From Companilactobacillus insicii (lineage in GTDB: Bacteria > Bacillota > Bacilli > Lactobacillales > Lactobacillaceae), in the NCBI RefSeq assembly GCF_003946015.1, contig NZ_RHNU01000014.1, positions 1 to 64,000 on the forward strand: a stretch of 64,000 nucleotides of DNA, given 5' to 3'. A program made the position numbers and the translations under genes. The notes under the pieces are model-generated. The model did no database searches and was not told the DNA's origin. It saw only the letters and a list, made by a program, of their open reading frames with translations. Below, one piece after another: positions 31,278-40,166 of this stretch (position 1 is its first letter; each line of letters starts with the position of its first letter).

Positions 31278-31988
31278 TTACTCTTGAATGTAAGGAACTC
31301 CCGCTTGATCAGCAGCTAATCGATCAATACCTTCTGTAATTGAATCTTCAGCGTCATTAATGTAAGTAACCTCAAAATCGGCAACTTCACCATTGATTTC
31401 ACCATCTAAATCCAACTGTTCTATCATTGGACGAATCATTGCAACATATGATTCTGAATCCTTTTCAGTATACTCACCCATACCCATAAAGTAGAACTGT
31501 CCAACCATCAAGAATGCGTCCATCAGGTCAAACTTGTAACTACTATCTGAATCACCATAAGTAACCCAAGGGTAGCGGCCAGCTAATTTATCAAGTATCT
31601 CAATCAAATCTAAAAATGAGTCATACGCGTTCACATGAGCTTTTTTATATGAATCAAACTCCTCTTTAACCGCATCTTCATCGTTTTCAGATTGAAATAA
31701 AATAGTTTGTTCTAAGGCAATCGCACTGATACTTTTTTTAGTGATATTACTATTGAATCTTGCCAATTCATAACTAAGATCATAAATGATTTGAGTACAA
31801 TCATCCGCAATCGATTGATATGAAGACAACTCTGGTCTGTCACCAAAATCATCTAATAAATTCAACTCAGTTTGAACAGCAACTTGGATTTTCTCAACCC
31901 ATTCAATCAAATTCCCGTAATTATTAGCGAAATGTACCGAATTGGTCATTAAATAATCTTCAAAAGTAATATTCTTATTGTCGTCCAT
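31278..31988 (-). CDS. Acidic cytoplasmic protein, unknown
   Basis: This 236-residue, strongly acidic, helical protein has no signal or TM. Features include WVEKIQVAVQTELNLLDDFGDRPELSSY near the N-terminus and a Met/Phe-rich patch DAFLMVGQFYFMGMGEYTE. I recognise no catalytic motif. The ATG at 31988 follows AAGGAGAAAA. It overlaps the 3' end of the upstream 63-residue membrane protein gene by 14 bases, so the two are coupled. Confidence 0.6.
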   Translation of the reverse strand: MDDNKNITFEDYLMTNSVHFANNYGNLIEWVEKIQVAVQTELNLLDDFGDRPELSSYQSIADDCTQIIYDLSYELARFNSNITKKSISAIALEQTILFQSENDEDAVKEEFDSYKKAHVNAYDSFLDLIEILDKLAGRYPWVTYGDSDSSYKFDLMDAFLMVGQFYFMGMGEYTEKDSESYVAMIRPMIEQLDLDGEINGEVADFEVTYINDAEDSITEGIDRLAADQAGVPYIQE

Positions 31989-32166
31989 GTGTTTTCTCCT
32001 TAGGATCTTTTTTGTCTGATGTAAAAGATATTATAATTAATAGTAAACCAGCTCCAGCGGCAGACCACAAATAATTTGTCGTAAACCAACTGAAGATAAA
32101 TCCTAATATAGCAACAACTAACAGAAATATACCTAAATACCTGTCAATTTTCATCAATAAATTCAA
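31975..32166 (-). CDS. 63-residue membrane protein, coupled to the acidic protein
   Basis: The start is probably TTG at 32166 (AGAGGATTAAATA upstream). An ATG at 32154 lacks a ribosome site. Two transmembrane helices (about 11-28 and 32-49) are followed by a charged tail ending KKDPKEKTHGRQ. The family is unknown. Its stop lies within the following gene. Confidence 0.5.
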   Translation of the reverse strand: MNLLMKIDRYLGIFLLVVAILGFIFSWFTTNYLWSAAGAGLLLIIISFTSDKKDPKEKTHGRQ

Positions 32167-32266
32167 TATTTAATCCTCTTTTTTTACCGTTTTGCTTAAA
32201 AAAATACTAAAATAGAACTGTTGAACTAATTAGTATTATACATAAAAAGTTATCGGAGGACTAGAT

Positions 32267-33496
32267 ATGGAAAAATCTGAAAGATTAGAAATTCTGGATG
32301 ATCTTATCAAATTAAGAACTATAAATGGTGACGAAAAACTGGTTGCAGACTATTTAAAAAAATTATTTGATAAACATGGAATAAAAAATGAATTGGTTAA
32401 GTACGATGATAATCGCGACAATTTGATTGCTACTATCAATAAAGGTGATGGGCCGGTACTTGGATTCACTGGACATGAAGATGTGGTCGCTCCTGTTGAC
32501 GAAAGCAAATGGAATTACGACTCATCGTTCAAGCCAAAACATATCGACGGAAAAATATTTGGACGTGGTGCTTCCGATATGAAGAGTGGATTAGCAGGAA
32601 TGGCTATTGCACTTATTGAATTAAATAATGATGATTCATTCAAGGGTAACATCAAATTCATCGCTACCGTAGGTGAAGAAATTGGTGAATTAGGAGCTAA
32701 ACAACTATCAGATGCTGGATATGCTGATGATTTAAAAGCATTAATTGTTGGTGAACCAAGTAATTCTACATCTAAGTTAGTAACTGACAAACTTGCTGCT
32801 AGTGGATTGATCAGAATTACTCAACCTAATCCTTCTGAATATGGCCGCCATTCAATTTTCTGCGCACACAAAGGATCAGTTACTTATCAAGTTATTTCAC
32901 GTGGTAAGGCAGCTCATAGCTCAATGCCAGAGGTTGGGGTCAATGCCCTTGATAATTTGGTTACATATTATAATAAGCAAAACGAATATTTCGCTAAATT
33001 AACAAGTGCCGATGACGATGTACTAGGTAAAACTAAACCATCAGTTACAGTATTCAAGTCTGGTGATCAAGAAAATACCATCCCTGATTACGCTGAAATG
33101 ACAGTAAAAATCAGAACTATTCCTGAATACAACAATGATAAAATAATTACTGAGCTAAAAGAATTGGTAAATAGCATGAATGAAGCTGATCCAAGAATGA
33201 ATCTTGAAATCAAAATTGATAGTAGTAATTTGCCAGTAAAGACTGATTTAAACTCTGACTTTCTAAAGATGGCACGTGACGCATACAAGGAAATCTGAAC
33301 ACAAGATGCTGTTGCTGTCGGTGCTCCAGGCGGTACAGATGCATCTCAATTTGTAGAGGCCAACCATGACCTTGAGGTGATTGTAGCCGGTCCTGGTAAC
33401 GAATCAGCTCACCAAATCAATGAATTTGTCTTTGAAGATGATTATTTGAAGTTTATTGATATTTATAAGTTGATTGCGCAAAAGTTTTTTGCATAA
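32267..33496 (+). pseudogene. M20 metallopeptidase (DapE/ArgE type) with in-frame TGA
   Basis: The gene encodes a DapE/ArgE-like zinc amidohydrolase (N-succinyl-diaminopimelate desuccinylase or acetyl-amino-acid deacetylase). Metal-site motifs are GHEDVVAP and GRGASDMKSG, with the catalytic Glu pair in TVGEEIGELGA. The frame from the ATG at 32267 stops at TGA 33296-33298 after AYKEI. It continues without any shift for 66 codons to TAA at 33496. That tail is conserved family sequence, GAPGGTDASQF, and the C-terminal zinc-ligand His in NESAHQINEF. The truncated 343-residue product would lack this ligand and is probably inactive, unless TGA is read through or the base is a sequencing error. With the tail, the 409-codon length is normal. 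Confidence 0.85.
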
Positions 33497-33508
33497 TTTA
33501 TTAAGAAT

Positions 33509-33545
33509 AAAACTCCGCTAGAGAAATTTCTAGCGGAGTTTTTTA
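33509..33545 (+). terminator. Terminator of the M20 peptidase gene
   Basis: AACTCCGCTAGA (33511-33522) pairs with TCTAGCGGAGTT (33529-33540), followed by TTTT. Its presence after the second stop supports the gene having once ended at 33496. Confidence 0.85.
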
Positions 33546-33560
33546 ACATGAAGATAGTAT

Positions 33561-33875
33561 TTAGAATTGTGCTCTTGGATCAGTTGGTCCCATCGGTGAA
33601 GCTTGAAATCCTTCGGATCGAGCTAACACTATCAATTGTTTCAAACGATTCCAATTTTCTGAATCGAGCTTTGATTTACTAGTTAGGTTAGCTAGCAAAA
33701 TGCCATTGACCGTTTTAGAAGCAATTAATTGTGGAGCACTCTTTTTTTTACTTAAGTAAGTACCGGCAGTCATCAATGTCTTTATAACATCTGGATTAGT
33801 GTCAGGTTTCTTTGATAATGAGTTGTACATTTCATCAATAATTTCAAAAACTTGATCATAGACTGATTCTTTCAT
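33561..33875 (-). CDS. Small helical protein, possibly bacteriocin-immunity-like
   Basis: This is a 104-residue helical cytoplasmic protein (MKESVYDQVFEIIDEMYNSL...). Size and helical pattern loosely resemble enterocin-A-type immunity proteins, but no bacteriocin gene is nearby and I have no decisive motif, so treat it as unknown. The frame extends 16 codons further, but GGGGGAG lies nine bases before the ATG at 33875. Confidence 0.5.
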   Translation of the reverse strand: MKESVYDQVFEIIDEMYNSLSKKPDTNPDVIKTLMTAGTYLSKKKSAPQLIASKTVNGILLANLTSKSKLDSENWNRLKQLIVLARSEGFQASPMGPTDPRAQF

Positions 33876-33979
33876 ATAAGTTATCTCCCCCTTCGTAAAT
33901 TGTACTTGAACAGAAAAATACAATCAACAAAGTAAAAATGGTCACATCCACTTAGAATAGTAAATGCAACCATTATATT

Positions 33980-34906
33980 TTACAATTTATATACATCACT
34001 CGAACTAACCCATTCATTAGTAGCAACGTGATACCAAGTTGTTCCATTTGAATCAGTCTTAGTTCTATTGAAGTACCAATCAGAATTAGACATCAATGCT
34101 CTATTAGAGATTAATTTATTATCATTATTATAAATTCTGGCATAAGGTGTTACTTTTACATGAACGGTTCCAGTCGTTGCGTCATCTTGAGAGCCACCAT
34201 TTGTTTCAGCAGCACCGTCGTATTGTGACAAGTTATACGTAGCAATTGTATTATTTAGGATCTCTGCATAATGAGGTTCAGTAGCATATCTTCCTTGCAA
34301 CCATGCTGTAGCATCTTTATATGATGATGCATTTTCCTTCCATGCACCCTTATAGTAGCTGGAATCCCATGAAACACCATTACGAATCTTATTTCCATTG
34401 TCAGCAAATGACTCATAATAACTAGGATACTTGCTGAAGTTAGCATTGATCCAATAGTAATCATTTAGGGAATTACTCCATTCTCTAGTTGGAACAAGAT
34501 AAGTTGATCCATTATATGAACCTTTCAATCCAAACAAGTTATTAGCATAGACAGCTAAATCAGACTTTCCCCAACCACTTTCAATAATTGCTTGGGCCAA
34601 CATAACTGAAGCATAAATATTGTATTTTGCGGCAACTTGTTGAGCAATCGGAACGACCTTAGCCATAAAGGCTTGTTGTTCAGCCGGTGTTGCGTAGTTG
34701 TTAGTGGCTTGCACGATAACTTGTTGGTCAGAATTTGATTTTGAAACAGGTCCAATACTGTCGGAATGTCCGATAGTTGGATCTGCTTTCTTTACAGATG
34801 GACCAACTATTACATTGGTATTCGCAGCATTAACTACCAAAGGTGTTCCCATAGAAGCAAATGTACTTAATACAGCCACACTTGTTAAGATAACTTTTTT
34901 ATTCAT
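33980..34906 (-). CDS. Secreted GH73 N-acetylglucosaminidase with SLAP module
   Basis: This peptidoglycan hydrolase is predicted to cut GlcNAc-MurNAc bonds. The 308-residue protein has a signal peptide (ending VVNAA, about residue 28) and a GH73 domain (about 75-230). The GH73 domain includes SVMLAQAIIESGWGKSDLA, where the Glu is the catalytic acid, then NNLFGLKGSY and YYESFADNGNKI. A C-terminal SLAP-type wall-binding module (about 247-308) ends WYHVATNEWVSSSDVYKL. A WalR-type box at 35074-35090 upstream suggests control by the WalRK cell-wall two-component system. It begins the surface-protein island. Confidence 0.9.
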   Translation of the reverse strand: MNKKVILTSVAVLSTFASMGTPLVVNAANTNVIVGPSVKKADPTIGHSDSIGPVSKSNSDQQVIVQATNNYATPAEQQAFMAKVVPIAQQVAAKYNIYASVMLAQAIIESGWGKSDLAVYANNLFGLKGSYNGSTYLVPTREWSNSLNDYYWINANFSKYPSYYESFADNGNKIRNGVSWDSSYYKGAWKENASSYKDATAWLQGRYATEPHYAEILNNTIATYNLSQYDGAAETNGGSQDDATTGTVHVKVTPYARIYNNDNKLISNRALMSNSDWYFNRTKTDSNGTTWYHVATNEWVSSSDVYKL

Positions 34907-35073
34907 TTATGAATCCCCCTGTACGATCTTGTTTGTTAGAAAATAAAAATCAGCACAAAAAATATAGACTTTACACATCACATATAGAACAAATTATCCC
35001 ATAATATAATTTATCCATATATTTCATCACTTAAACTATAAACCTAATAATCATTACACATTATCAAGATTTG

Positions 35074-35090
35074 ATTACATTTTGGTTACA
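35074..35090 (-). promoter_or_regulatory. WalR-type box upstream of the GH73 gene
   Basis: The minus strand reads TGTAAC, five bases, TGTAAT. This is an exact match to the WalR (YycF) consensus TGTWAH-N5-TGTWAH. It lies 168 bases before the start of a cell-wall hydrolase, the classic kind of WalR target. Confidence 0.6.
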
Positions 35091-35144
35091 TTAAAAAATA
35101 GCAATTAATATTTCAAAATTTAACCATTTATCTGTTACTCACAT

Positions 35145-35174
35145 AAAAAAAGCCATCCAAAAATGGATGGCTTT
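35145..35174 (-). terminator. Terminator of the SLAP repeat protein gene
   Basis: AAGCCATCCA (35150-35159) pairs with TGGATGGCTT (35164-35173), followed by a T-run on the minus strand. Confidence 0.85.
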
Positions 35175-35193
35175 ATATAACATCTACTATTAA

Positions 35194-36108
35194 CTAATTA
35201 ATGTAATTATGCTGACCTTTACTAGCATAGTCACTAACATTGACCCACTCATTTGTAGCAACACGAGCATAAATCTTACCATTATAATTTCTAATATTAT
35301 CTATCTTCCAATCAGTATTAACCTTCAAAGAACGATCATTAATTTGTTTAAATGAACCGTCTTTTTGAAGAGCCATAACTGGTACATATTTACCTTTACT
35401 ATTAAATAAGAAAATTTCACTTTCATTGTTAGTATCTGCAGTACCATCAGAATAATTTCCATAGTTTGTAATTTCTGAAACATTGTTACGTACTGTATTT
35501 AATTTTTTAACTCGTGGTGAGTTAAAATACAAGTTATCCCCTACTTGCCAGCATTCGTTACCGTCAATGTTGACTTCATTAGCTTTCCAATATTGCATCA
35601 AAAAACCTTTTGCGGAATTTACACTTTTACCTGTATCAACTAATTTACCATTTTCTTTTTTATAAAGATCGATTGTTGTACTATCTGACCTTGGATCGTT
35701 ACCTATAAAGACAATGTCTTTACCATCATAATTTGGTAAATCTGGTGTGTAATTAGCATATTTTACCTCATTTGGGTCAGAAATATTACTTGTGATCTTT
35801 TCTGAACCTTTTGTACTAAAGTATTCATTCTCAGAAACTTGCCACCAGTCTTTACCATTAACGTTTACTGAATTAGCTCTCCAATTCTTAGGTTGGCCTT
35901 TAGCATCGTATATTTCCTCTTTGTTATTCGTCTTAACTATCTTCCCATTTTGCATCTTATAAACTGCAACCTCAGGAGAATTACTCTTCATAAATATTGT
36001 ATCGGAAGCTTCAAATGTATACGTCTTACTAGATGCCTTGACAACATTAATACTTGTCAAAGTACATCCAATTAATGCTACGGTTAGTGCTAAGATAGAT
36101 TTTTTCAC
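35194..36108 (-). CDS. Secreted SLAP-repeat protein
   Basis: This 304-residue secreted protein has a signal peptide (about 1-25, ending VVKAS). It carries no enzymatic domain. It consists of three modules of about 80-90 residues. The last ends in the canonical SLAP signature YARVATNEWVNVSDY. The first two end in the divergent forms WWQVSENEYFS and CWQVGDNLYFN, each preceded by a W(R/K)ANxVN(V/I) segment. It may be a wall-associated coat protein. An exact WalR-type box lies at 36173-36189. Confidence 0.75.
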   Translation of the reverse strand: MKKSILALTVALIGCTLTSINVVKASSKTYTFEASDTIFMKSNSPEVAVYKMQNGKIVKTNNKEEIYDAKGQPKNWRANSVNVNGKDWWQVSENEYFSTKGSEKITSNISDPNEVKYANYTPDLPNYDGKDIVFIGNDPRSDSTTIDLYKKENGKLVDTGKSVNSAKGFLMQYWKANEVNIDGNECWQVGDNLYFNSPRVKKLNTVRNNVSEITNYGNYSDGTADTNNESEIFLFNSKGKYVPVMALQKDGSFKQINDRSLKVNTDWKIDNIRNYNGKIYARVATNEWVNVSDYASKGQHNYIN

Positions 36109-36172
36109 GATTACCCTCCAGTATTTATCAATATTTTATAACATTGATATTTCACCTTTAATCGTATCAAAG

Positions 36173-36189
36173 ATAACAATACATTTACA
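36173..36189 (-). promoter_or_regulatory. WalR-type box upstream of the SLAP repeat gene
   Basis: The minus strand reads TGTAAA, five bases, TGTTAT, an exact match to TGTWAH-N5-TGTWAH, 65 bases before the start codon. A possible -10 (TATAAA) lies downstream. Confidence 0.6.
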
Positions 36190-36257
36190 ATGCTCATAAA
36201 TAAATATAATTATTTTTTATTTTATGGTCAAAAAGCAAAAAAATTATTGATATAAAT

Positions 36258-36305
36258 TTAAAAAGTACCCCTTAAAGTTAGACTTATACCTAGCTTTAAG
36301 GGGTA
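36258..36305 (-). terminator. Terminator of the BspA-type adhesin gene
   Basis: TACCCCTTAAAG (36266-36277) pairs with CTTTAAGGGGTA (36294-36305). On the minus strand the stem is followed by CTTTTTAAA. Confidence 0.8.
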
Positions 36306-36327
36306 TTAAAATTAATTAGGCTTTAAT

Positions 36328-39300
36328 TTAAATAACATCTGATTTCTTAACAAATTCATCAGTCGCAACCCGATAATAAGTTTCATTATTAATTTGAACC
36401 GTCATATCGATCTTATAATCTTCATTTGATAGGAGTGTACGACCAACATCATTGCCTCGCTCATCGAATATAGGCGTTGCATGCTTTGAACGTATTGTAT
36501 CTGAGTCATCCCAATACTCATACACTTTGTCAGCTGGAACAAATTCATTGGTTGCAACTCGATAATACTTTTCTCCATTAAACATCACATAACGATCAGT
36601 TTCCCAATCTGTTGATGGATTAAGACTACGTACATTATCTAAGTGTGCGTTTATCAATTGAACTTTATTTTCTTTATAAGTTCTAACCTTTGAAATATGC
36701 TCTACATAAACATAAACTTGGTCAGCTTTAACCCATTCATCTGTAGCGACTCGATAATAAGTTTGTCCATTTAAAGTCATCTGTTTATCATTAAACCAAT
36801 CGGTATTGACATCCAGGTATTTTCCATCAATTGTATTACCATCAAAATCATACAATTGTGCCTCTGGTCTATCGCTAAATGTTGCGATTGTTTGATTAAT
36901 ATTTGTTACAGTTCTATTTGATGTTGTGCCACCAGAATGGCTGCTACTATTATTGTTGTTGTCGGTACTATCGTTTCCAGTGTTTGGTTTATACGATACA
37001 TTGATATTAATATTGGCAGGTATTGTAATTACCTGACTAGTCTGATCGGAATCCTGTCCTAATGATTTAATAAGAAGTAAAACAAGATCCTTAATATTCT
37101 TAGATGGATTAGATCCACCAAAAGCCTCTGTTTCACTTACTGGATCATCAGAATCAATCGAAATAGTGGTTTTATCAGGGTCCAATTCTTTTACTGTATT
37201 CAAGCTTTGCAAAATTGTATTATCCTTAATTGCATCAGGATCATTAACCTGCAAAACTATTTCGTCAGGTACGTCACTTATCTTAATAGTAAACGGAGCT
37301 GATTTCTTCAATTTTACAGTAAAGTTTGAATCTTCAATTGGAGAACTTTTATCAAATGTTGGTAATTTTTCTGCATACCCCCATCCCGTTTGCTCAGAAT
37401 CAGTCTTAACATGATAAGATGCAAAATCAAGTTTATCACCTTTGGAATCATAAACTACACTGGAATCATATCCTGGAACACTTATATCGCTTCCACTTGG
37501 AACGGCGACATACCAACCTTCTCTATTTTTTGAATTAAAATCATATATCTCTTTACCAGTTTCGAAGTCAACATACTCTATTTTATAGTTAACTTCATGA
37601 CGTTCAGCAATGACCCAAGTTTCATTAGGACGTATAGCCCCGTTGTAACCTTCTGCACTGTATACCTTCATCATATCTGTACCATCTTTTAACTTATAAT
37701 TCCCTTGAGGATCATCATCAGTCCCAGTACCGACGTTATACCAGCCCTTATATATATCATAAAAACTTAAACTTGAGTCGGTTAAATAATCATTACTATT
37801 TAATTTTATTTTATAAAGATAATTCGTATAAAAAAACATGCCACTTCTATCAGTATTTTCCGGAATATTAAAATTGGAAAAATCTAAAAAGTGCAAGTTA
37901 TTGCAATAAGTAAACATACTCCCCATTTTGATATTACCTTTAGTCGGTTTATCAAATATTGGTAGTTTAAATTCAGTCAAATTTTTACAATAACCCAGGA
38001 AATATTCCCAATCACTTACGTTATTTGTTTCCCATTGTGACAAATCTATACCCTTAAGTGACGTATCACGGTCGAACATATAACTTAAGTCATTTGCGGA
38101 TGCCATATTCCATAACTTCACCTCTGGTAATGATTCTAAGCTTGTACACCAGCTAAACATGCCATAAAAATTTGTTACCTTACTAGTATCGAAGTTACTT
38201 AAGAATTCAAGATTATCTGCCGTTAAACTTTCATCTTCATTAAACATTTTTTCAAATGATGTCGCTGACTTAGTCAATATATGAGGCCACTCTATAGTTG
38301 TTAATTTAGGACAATTGCTAAACATATATGAATAATTTTCAATATTTTCACCACTGAACTCCGGCAAGTCAACTTTTTGAAGATTAGAACAGCCCTTGAA
38401 AGCTCCATATACTGCTCCTCTGTTATTTTCACCAACTTTTAAATCATCAGTTGATAGCATAGGAGTTTTTAAGTTATCTAAATCAACTTCAGTCACTTTA
38501 TTAGCACCTTCAAACATATTACTCATATATTTCAAACTAGCGCCATTAAAGCTGGGAAGCTCAACTTTACCTGAAAGACCAGACTGAAGAAACATATCAC
38601 TAATATCTTCAACTTTTGATGTATCCCATGATTTTAAATCTTCAACATTAAAATCTGTATGTGCGAACATGCCAAACATATTAGTTACTTTTGATGTATC
38701 AAATTTATCCAAACCTTTAATGTTTAATTTATCACCGTCACTGTTAAACATACCATCCATATTAGTTACCTTTGATGTATCAAAATCTGACACATCAATA
38801 AATGTAAGCCTAGTATCATTATTAAACATACCTGCCATTGTAGTAGCACTACTCGTATCTAAACCAGTAAGATCTAAAGACTTTAAAGATGCATCAGTGT
38901 CAAACATATTCAAAAAACTTTTAACTTTGGAAGTATCCATAACATTTCCTAAATCATCCTTAAATTTTACGTCTGTTAAGGATGAACAGTTAGCAAGCAT
39001 ATAATTTAAATTTGTAGCATTACTTGTATTAAGCTTCGATAAATCAATGGATTGGAGACTTTTACTACCAGAAAAAAAGTTACTGAAATCCGTTACATCT
39101 GATGTATCCAAGTTTTCCAAATTATCAATAGTTTTTGCTGATGTTGCATGAAGAAAATTATGTACATTCCCGTGTAATGTAACTTTCCCATCAAAAGAAA
39201 TTTTATCATATGATATTTCTTGATCAAAAACATTACTTCTATACAATCCTAATGCTATTTTATATGCATCATCATATTCAGCTTGAGTAATGTCACCAGC

Positions 39301-39948
39301 TCCGATATGTAAAGTACCATCTTTAACATAATAATCACAGCTACCTATACTGTAATATAAAGGTTTTTCCTTATCTGATTGTGCTTGACTAATTTGCAGA
39401 TTCTGAGACCTTGATTGTGCAACTGGACTATTTGAATTTTGATCATTTCTTAAAGGAACATTTTGATTCTGAACATTATTATCATCTGATTGAATATCAG
39501 AATTAGACGTACTATCGGTTCCGTCATTTTGATTATTACTCTGATTTGTTACTACATTTGTCTTAGTATTAGATGTTGTTTGATTACTATTCTGATTTGT
39601 TATTACGACTGTCTTAGTATCAGATTCCACCTGATTATTATCCTGTTCTGTTTTAGCACTAGATAGTTGTTGACTATTTTCATGATTAATTTCATTCGAA
39701 TTATTATCGTTTGAATTACTATTTAACTTGGAAGTATCATTTTGCTGCGACTCAGCAGAAGAAGCACTTTGTTCAGTTTGAACGGAGTCTAATGAATCAG
39801 CGGAAACATTAACGAATTGTGTTGCGCCAAATAGAATTAGACCACCTGCAAAACTCAAACTAGATTTTATAACCCAGCTTTTACCTGATTTATATAGTTT
39901 CTTCCTTAAAATCGAATTCGGTTTACGTTTTAATTGTTGAAATCTCAT
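36328..39948 (-). CDS. Giant BspA-type (DUF285) surface protein with three C-terminal SLAP modules
   Basis: This is a 1206-residue secreted adhesin-like protein. The N-terminus carries a KxYKxGKxW signal (KKLYKSGKSWVIKSS, then a hydrophobic core ending near NVSADS), typical of large lactobacillar surface proteins. A Ser/Asn/Gln-rich low-complexity stretch follows (about 50-195). Next is a long array of DUF285/BspA repeats with the core FDTSKVTNMxGMF (about 255-760), a MucBP-like segment (VNYKIEYVDFETGKEI, about 800-905) and a Asn/Ser-rich linker. Three SLAP modules end YRVATDEWVKADQV, YRVATNEFVPADKV and YRVATDEFVKKSDV. There is no LPXTG sorting signal, so attachment is presumably non-covalent through the SLAP modules. 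Confidence 0.88.
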   Translation of the reverse strand: MRFQQLKRKPNSILRKKLYKSGKSWVIKSSLSFAGGLILFGATQFVNVSADSLDSVQTEQSASSAESQQNDTSKLNSNSNDNNSNEINHENSQQLSSAKTEQDNNQVESDTKTVVITNQNSNQTTSNTKTNVVTNQSNNQNDGTDSTSNSDIQSDDNNVQNQNVPLRNDQNSNSPVAQSRSQNLQISQAQSDKEKPLYYSIGSCDYYVKDGTLHIGAGDITQAEYDDAYKIALGLYRSNVFDQEISYDKISFDGKVTLHGNVHNFLHATSAKTIDNLENLDTSDVTDFSNFFSGSKSLQSIDLSKLNTSNATNLNYMLANCSSLTDVKFKDDLGNVMDTSKVKSFLNMFDTDASLKSLDLTGLDTSSATTMAGMFNNDTRLTFIDVSDFDTSKVTNMDGMFNSDGDKLNIKGLDKFDTSKVTNMFGMFAHTDFNVEDLKSWDTSKVEDISDMFLQSGLSGKVELPSFNGASLKYMSNMFEGANKVTEVDLDNLKTPMLSTDDLKVGENNRGAVYGAFKGCSNLQKVDLPEFSGENIENYSYMFSNCPKLTTIEWPHILTKSATSFEKMFNEDESLTADNLEFLSNFDTSKVTNFYGMFSWCTSLESLPEVKLWNMASANDLSYMFDRDTSLKGIDLSQWETNNVSDWEYFLGYCKNLTEFKLPIFDKPTKGNIKMGSMFTYCNNLHFLDFSNFNIPENTDRSGMFFYTNYLYKIKLNSNDYLTDSSLSFYDIYKGWYNVGTGTDDDPQGNYKLKDGTDMMKVYSAEGYNGAIRPNETWVIAERHEVNYKIEYVDFETGKEIYDFNSKNREGWYVAVPSGSDISVPGYDSSVVYDSKGDKLDFASYHVKTDSEQTGWGYAEKLPTFDKSSPIEDSNFTVKLKKSAPFTIKISDVPDEIVLQVNDPDAIKDNTILQSLNTVKELDPDKTTISIDSDDPVSETEAFGGSNPSKNIKDLVLLLIKSLGQDSDQTSQVITIPANININVSYKPNTGNDSTDNNNNSSSHSGGTTSNRTVTNINQTIATFSDRPEAQLYDFDGNTIDGKYLDVNTDWFNDKQMTLNGQTYYRVATDEWVKADQVYVYVEHISKVRTYKENKVQLINAHLDNVRSLNPSTDWETDRYVMFNGEKYYRVATNEFVPADKVYEYWDDSDTIRSKHATPIFDERGNDVGRTLLSNEDYKIDMTVQINNETYYRVATDEFVKKSDVI
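38670..38960 (-). repeat. DUF285 coding repeats visible at DNA level
   Basis: Near-identical 25-30-base units encoding FDTSKVTNMxGMF occur at about 38675-38702 and 38756-38783, with degenerate copies on both sides. Such repeats can change number by slippage or recombination. Confidence 0.6.
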
Positions 39949-40082
39949 GGTTGTCAGTCCCTCCCTATGTATATATCATAGTTCCTTTTAACAACAACAA
40001 TCAAAAAAATAATCAATTTAACATGAAAATAATTATATTACATAATATATATACCAATTCAATATTTACACTACAAAAATAA

Positions 40083-40124
40083 TATAAAAAAGACAAAGTT
40101 CTAAAATTCAGAACTTTGTCTTTT
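40083..40124 (-). terminator. Terminator at the end of the maltose locus
   Basis: AAAAGACAAAGTTCT (40088-40102) pairs with AGAACTTTGTCTTTT (40110-40124), followed by a T-run on the minus strand. It lies after the VOC protein gene. Confidence 0.85.
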
Positions 40125-40166
40125 ACCTAAATCAACTACATAATAACTATTTTTGTTGCACACTCT

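Larger units (their letters stand above)
34907..35193 (-). promoter_or_regulatory. 287-base upstream region of the GH73 gene
   Basis: The region is AT-rich and has no ORF. It contains the WalR-type box at 35074-35090 and, at the far end, the terminator of the neighbouring SLAP gene (35145-35174). No promoter between them could be picked with confidence; TTGATA with a downstream TTATAG is one possibility. Confidence 0.4.

Noticed and set aside
33561-33875. Bacteriocin locus
   Set aside because: The helical protein only loosely resembles immunity proteins and there is no leader peptide, GG-motif precursor or exporter around it.
38669-39004. Plus-strand ORF of 111 codons inside the adhesin gene
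   Set aside because: It is a shadow of the BspA repeats on the other strand, with no ribosome site.
36328-39948. LPXTG anchor in the giant surface protein
   Set aside because: The C-terminus ends in a SLAP module with no LPXTG, hydrophobic stretch or basic tail.
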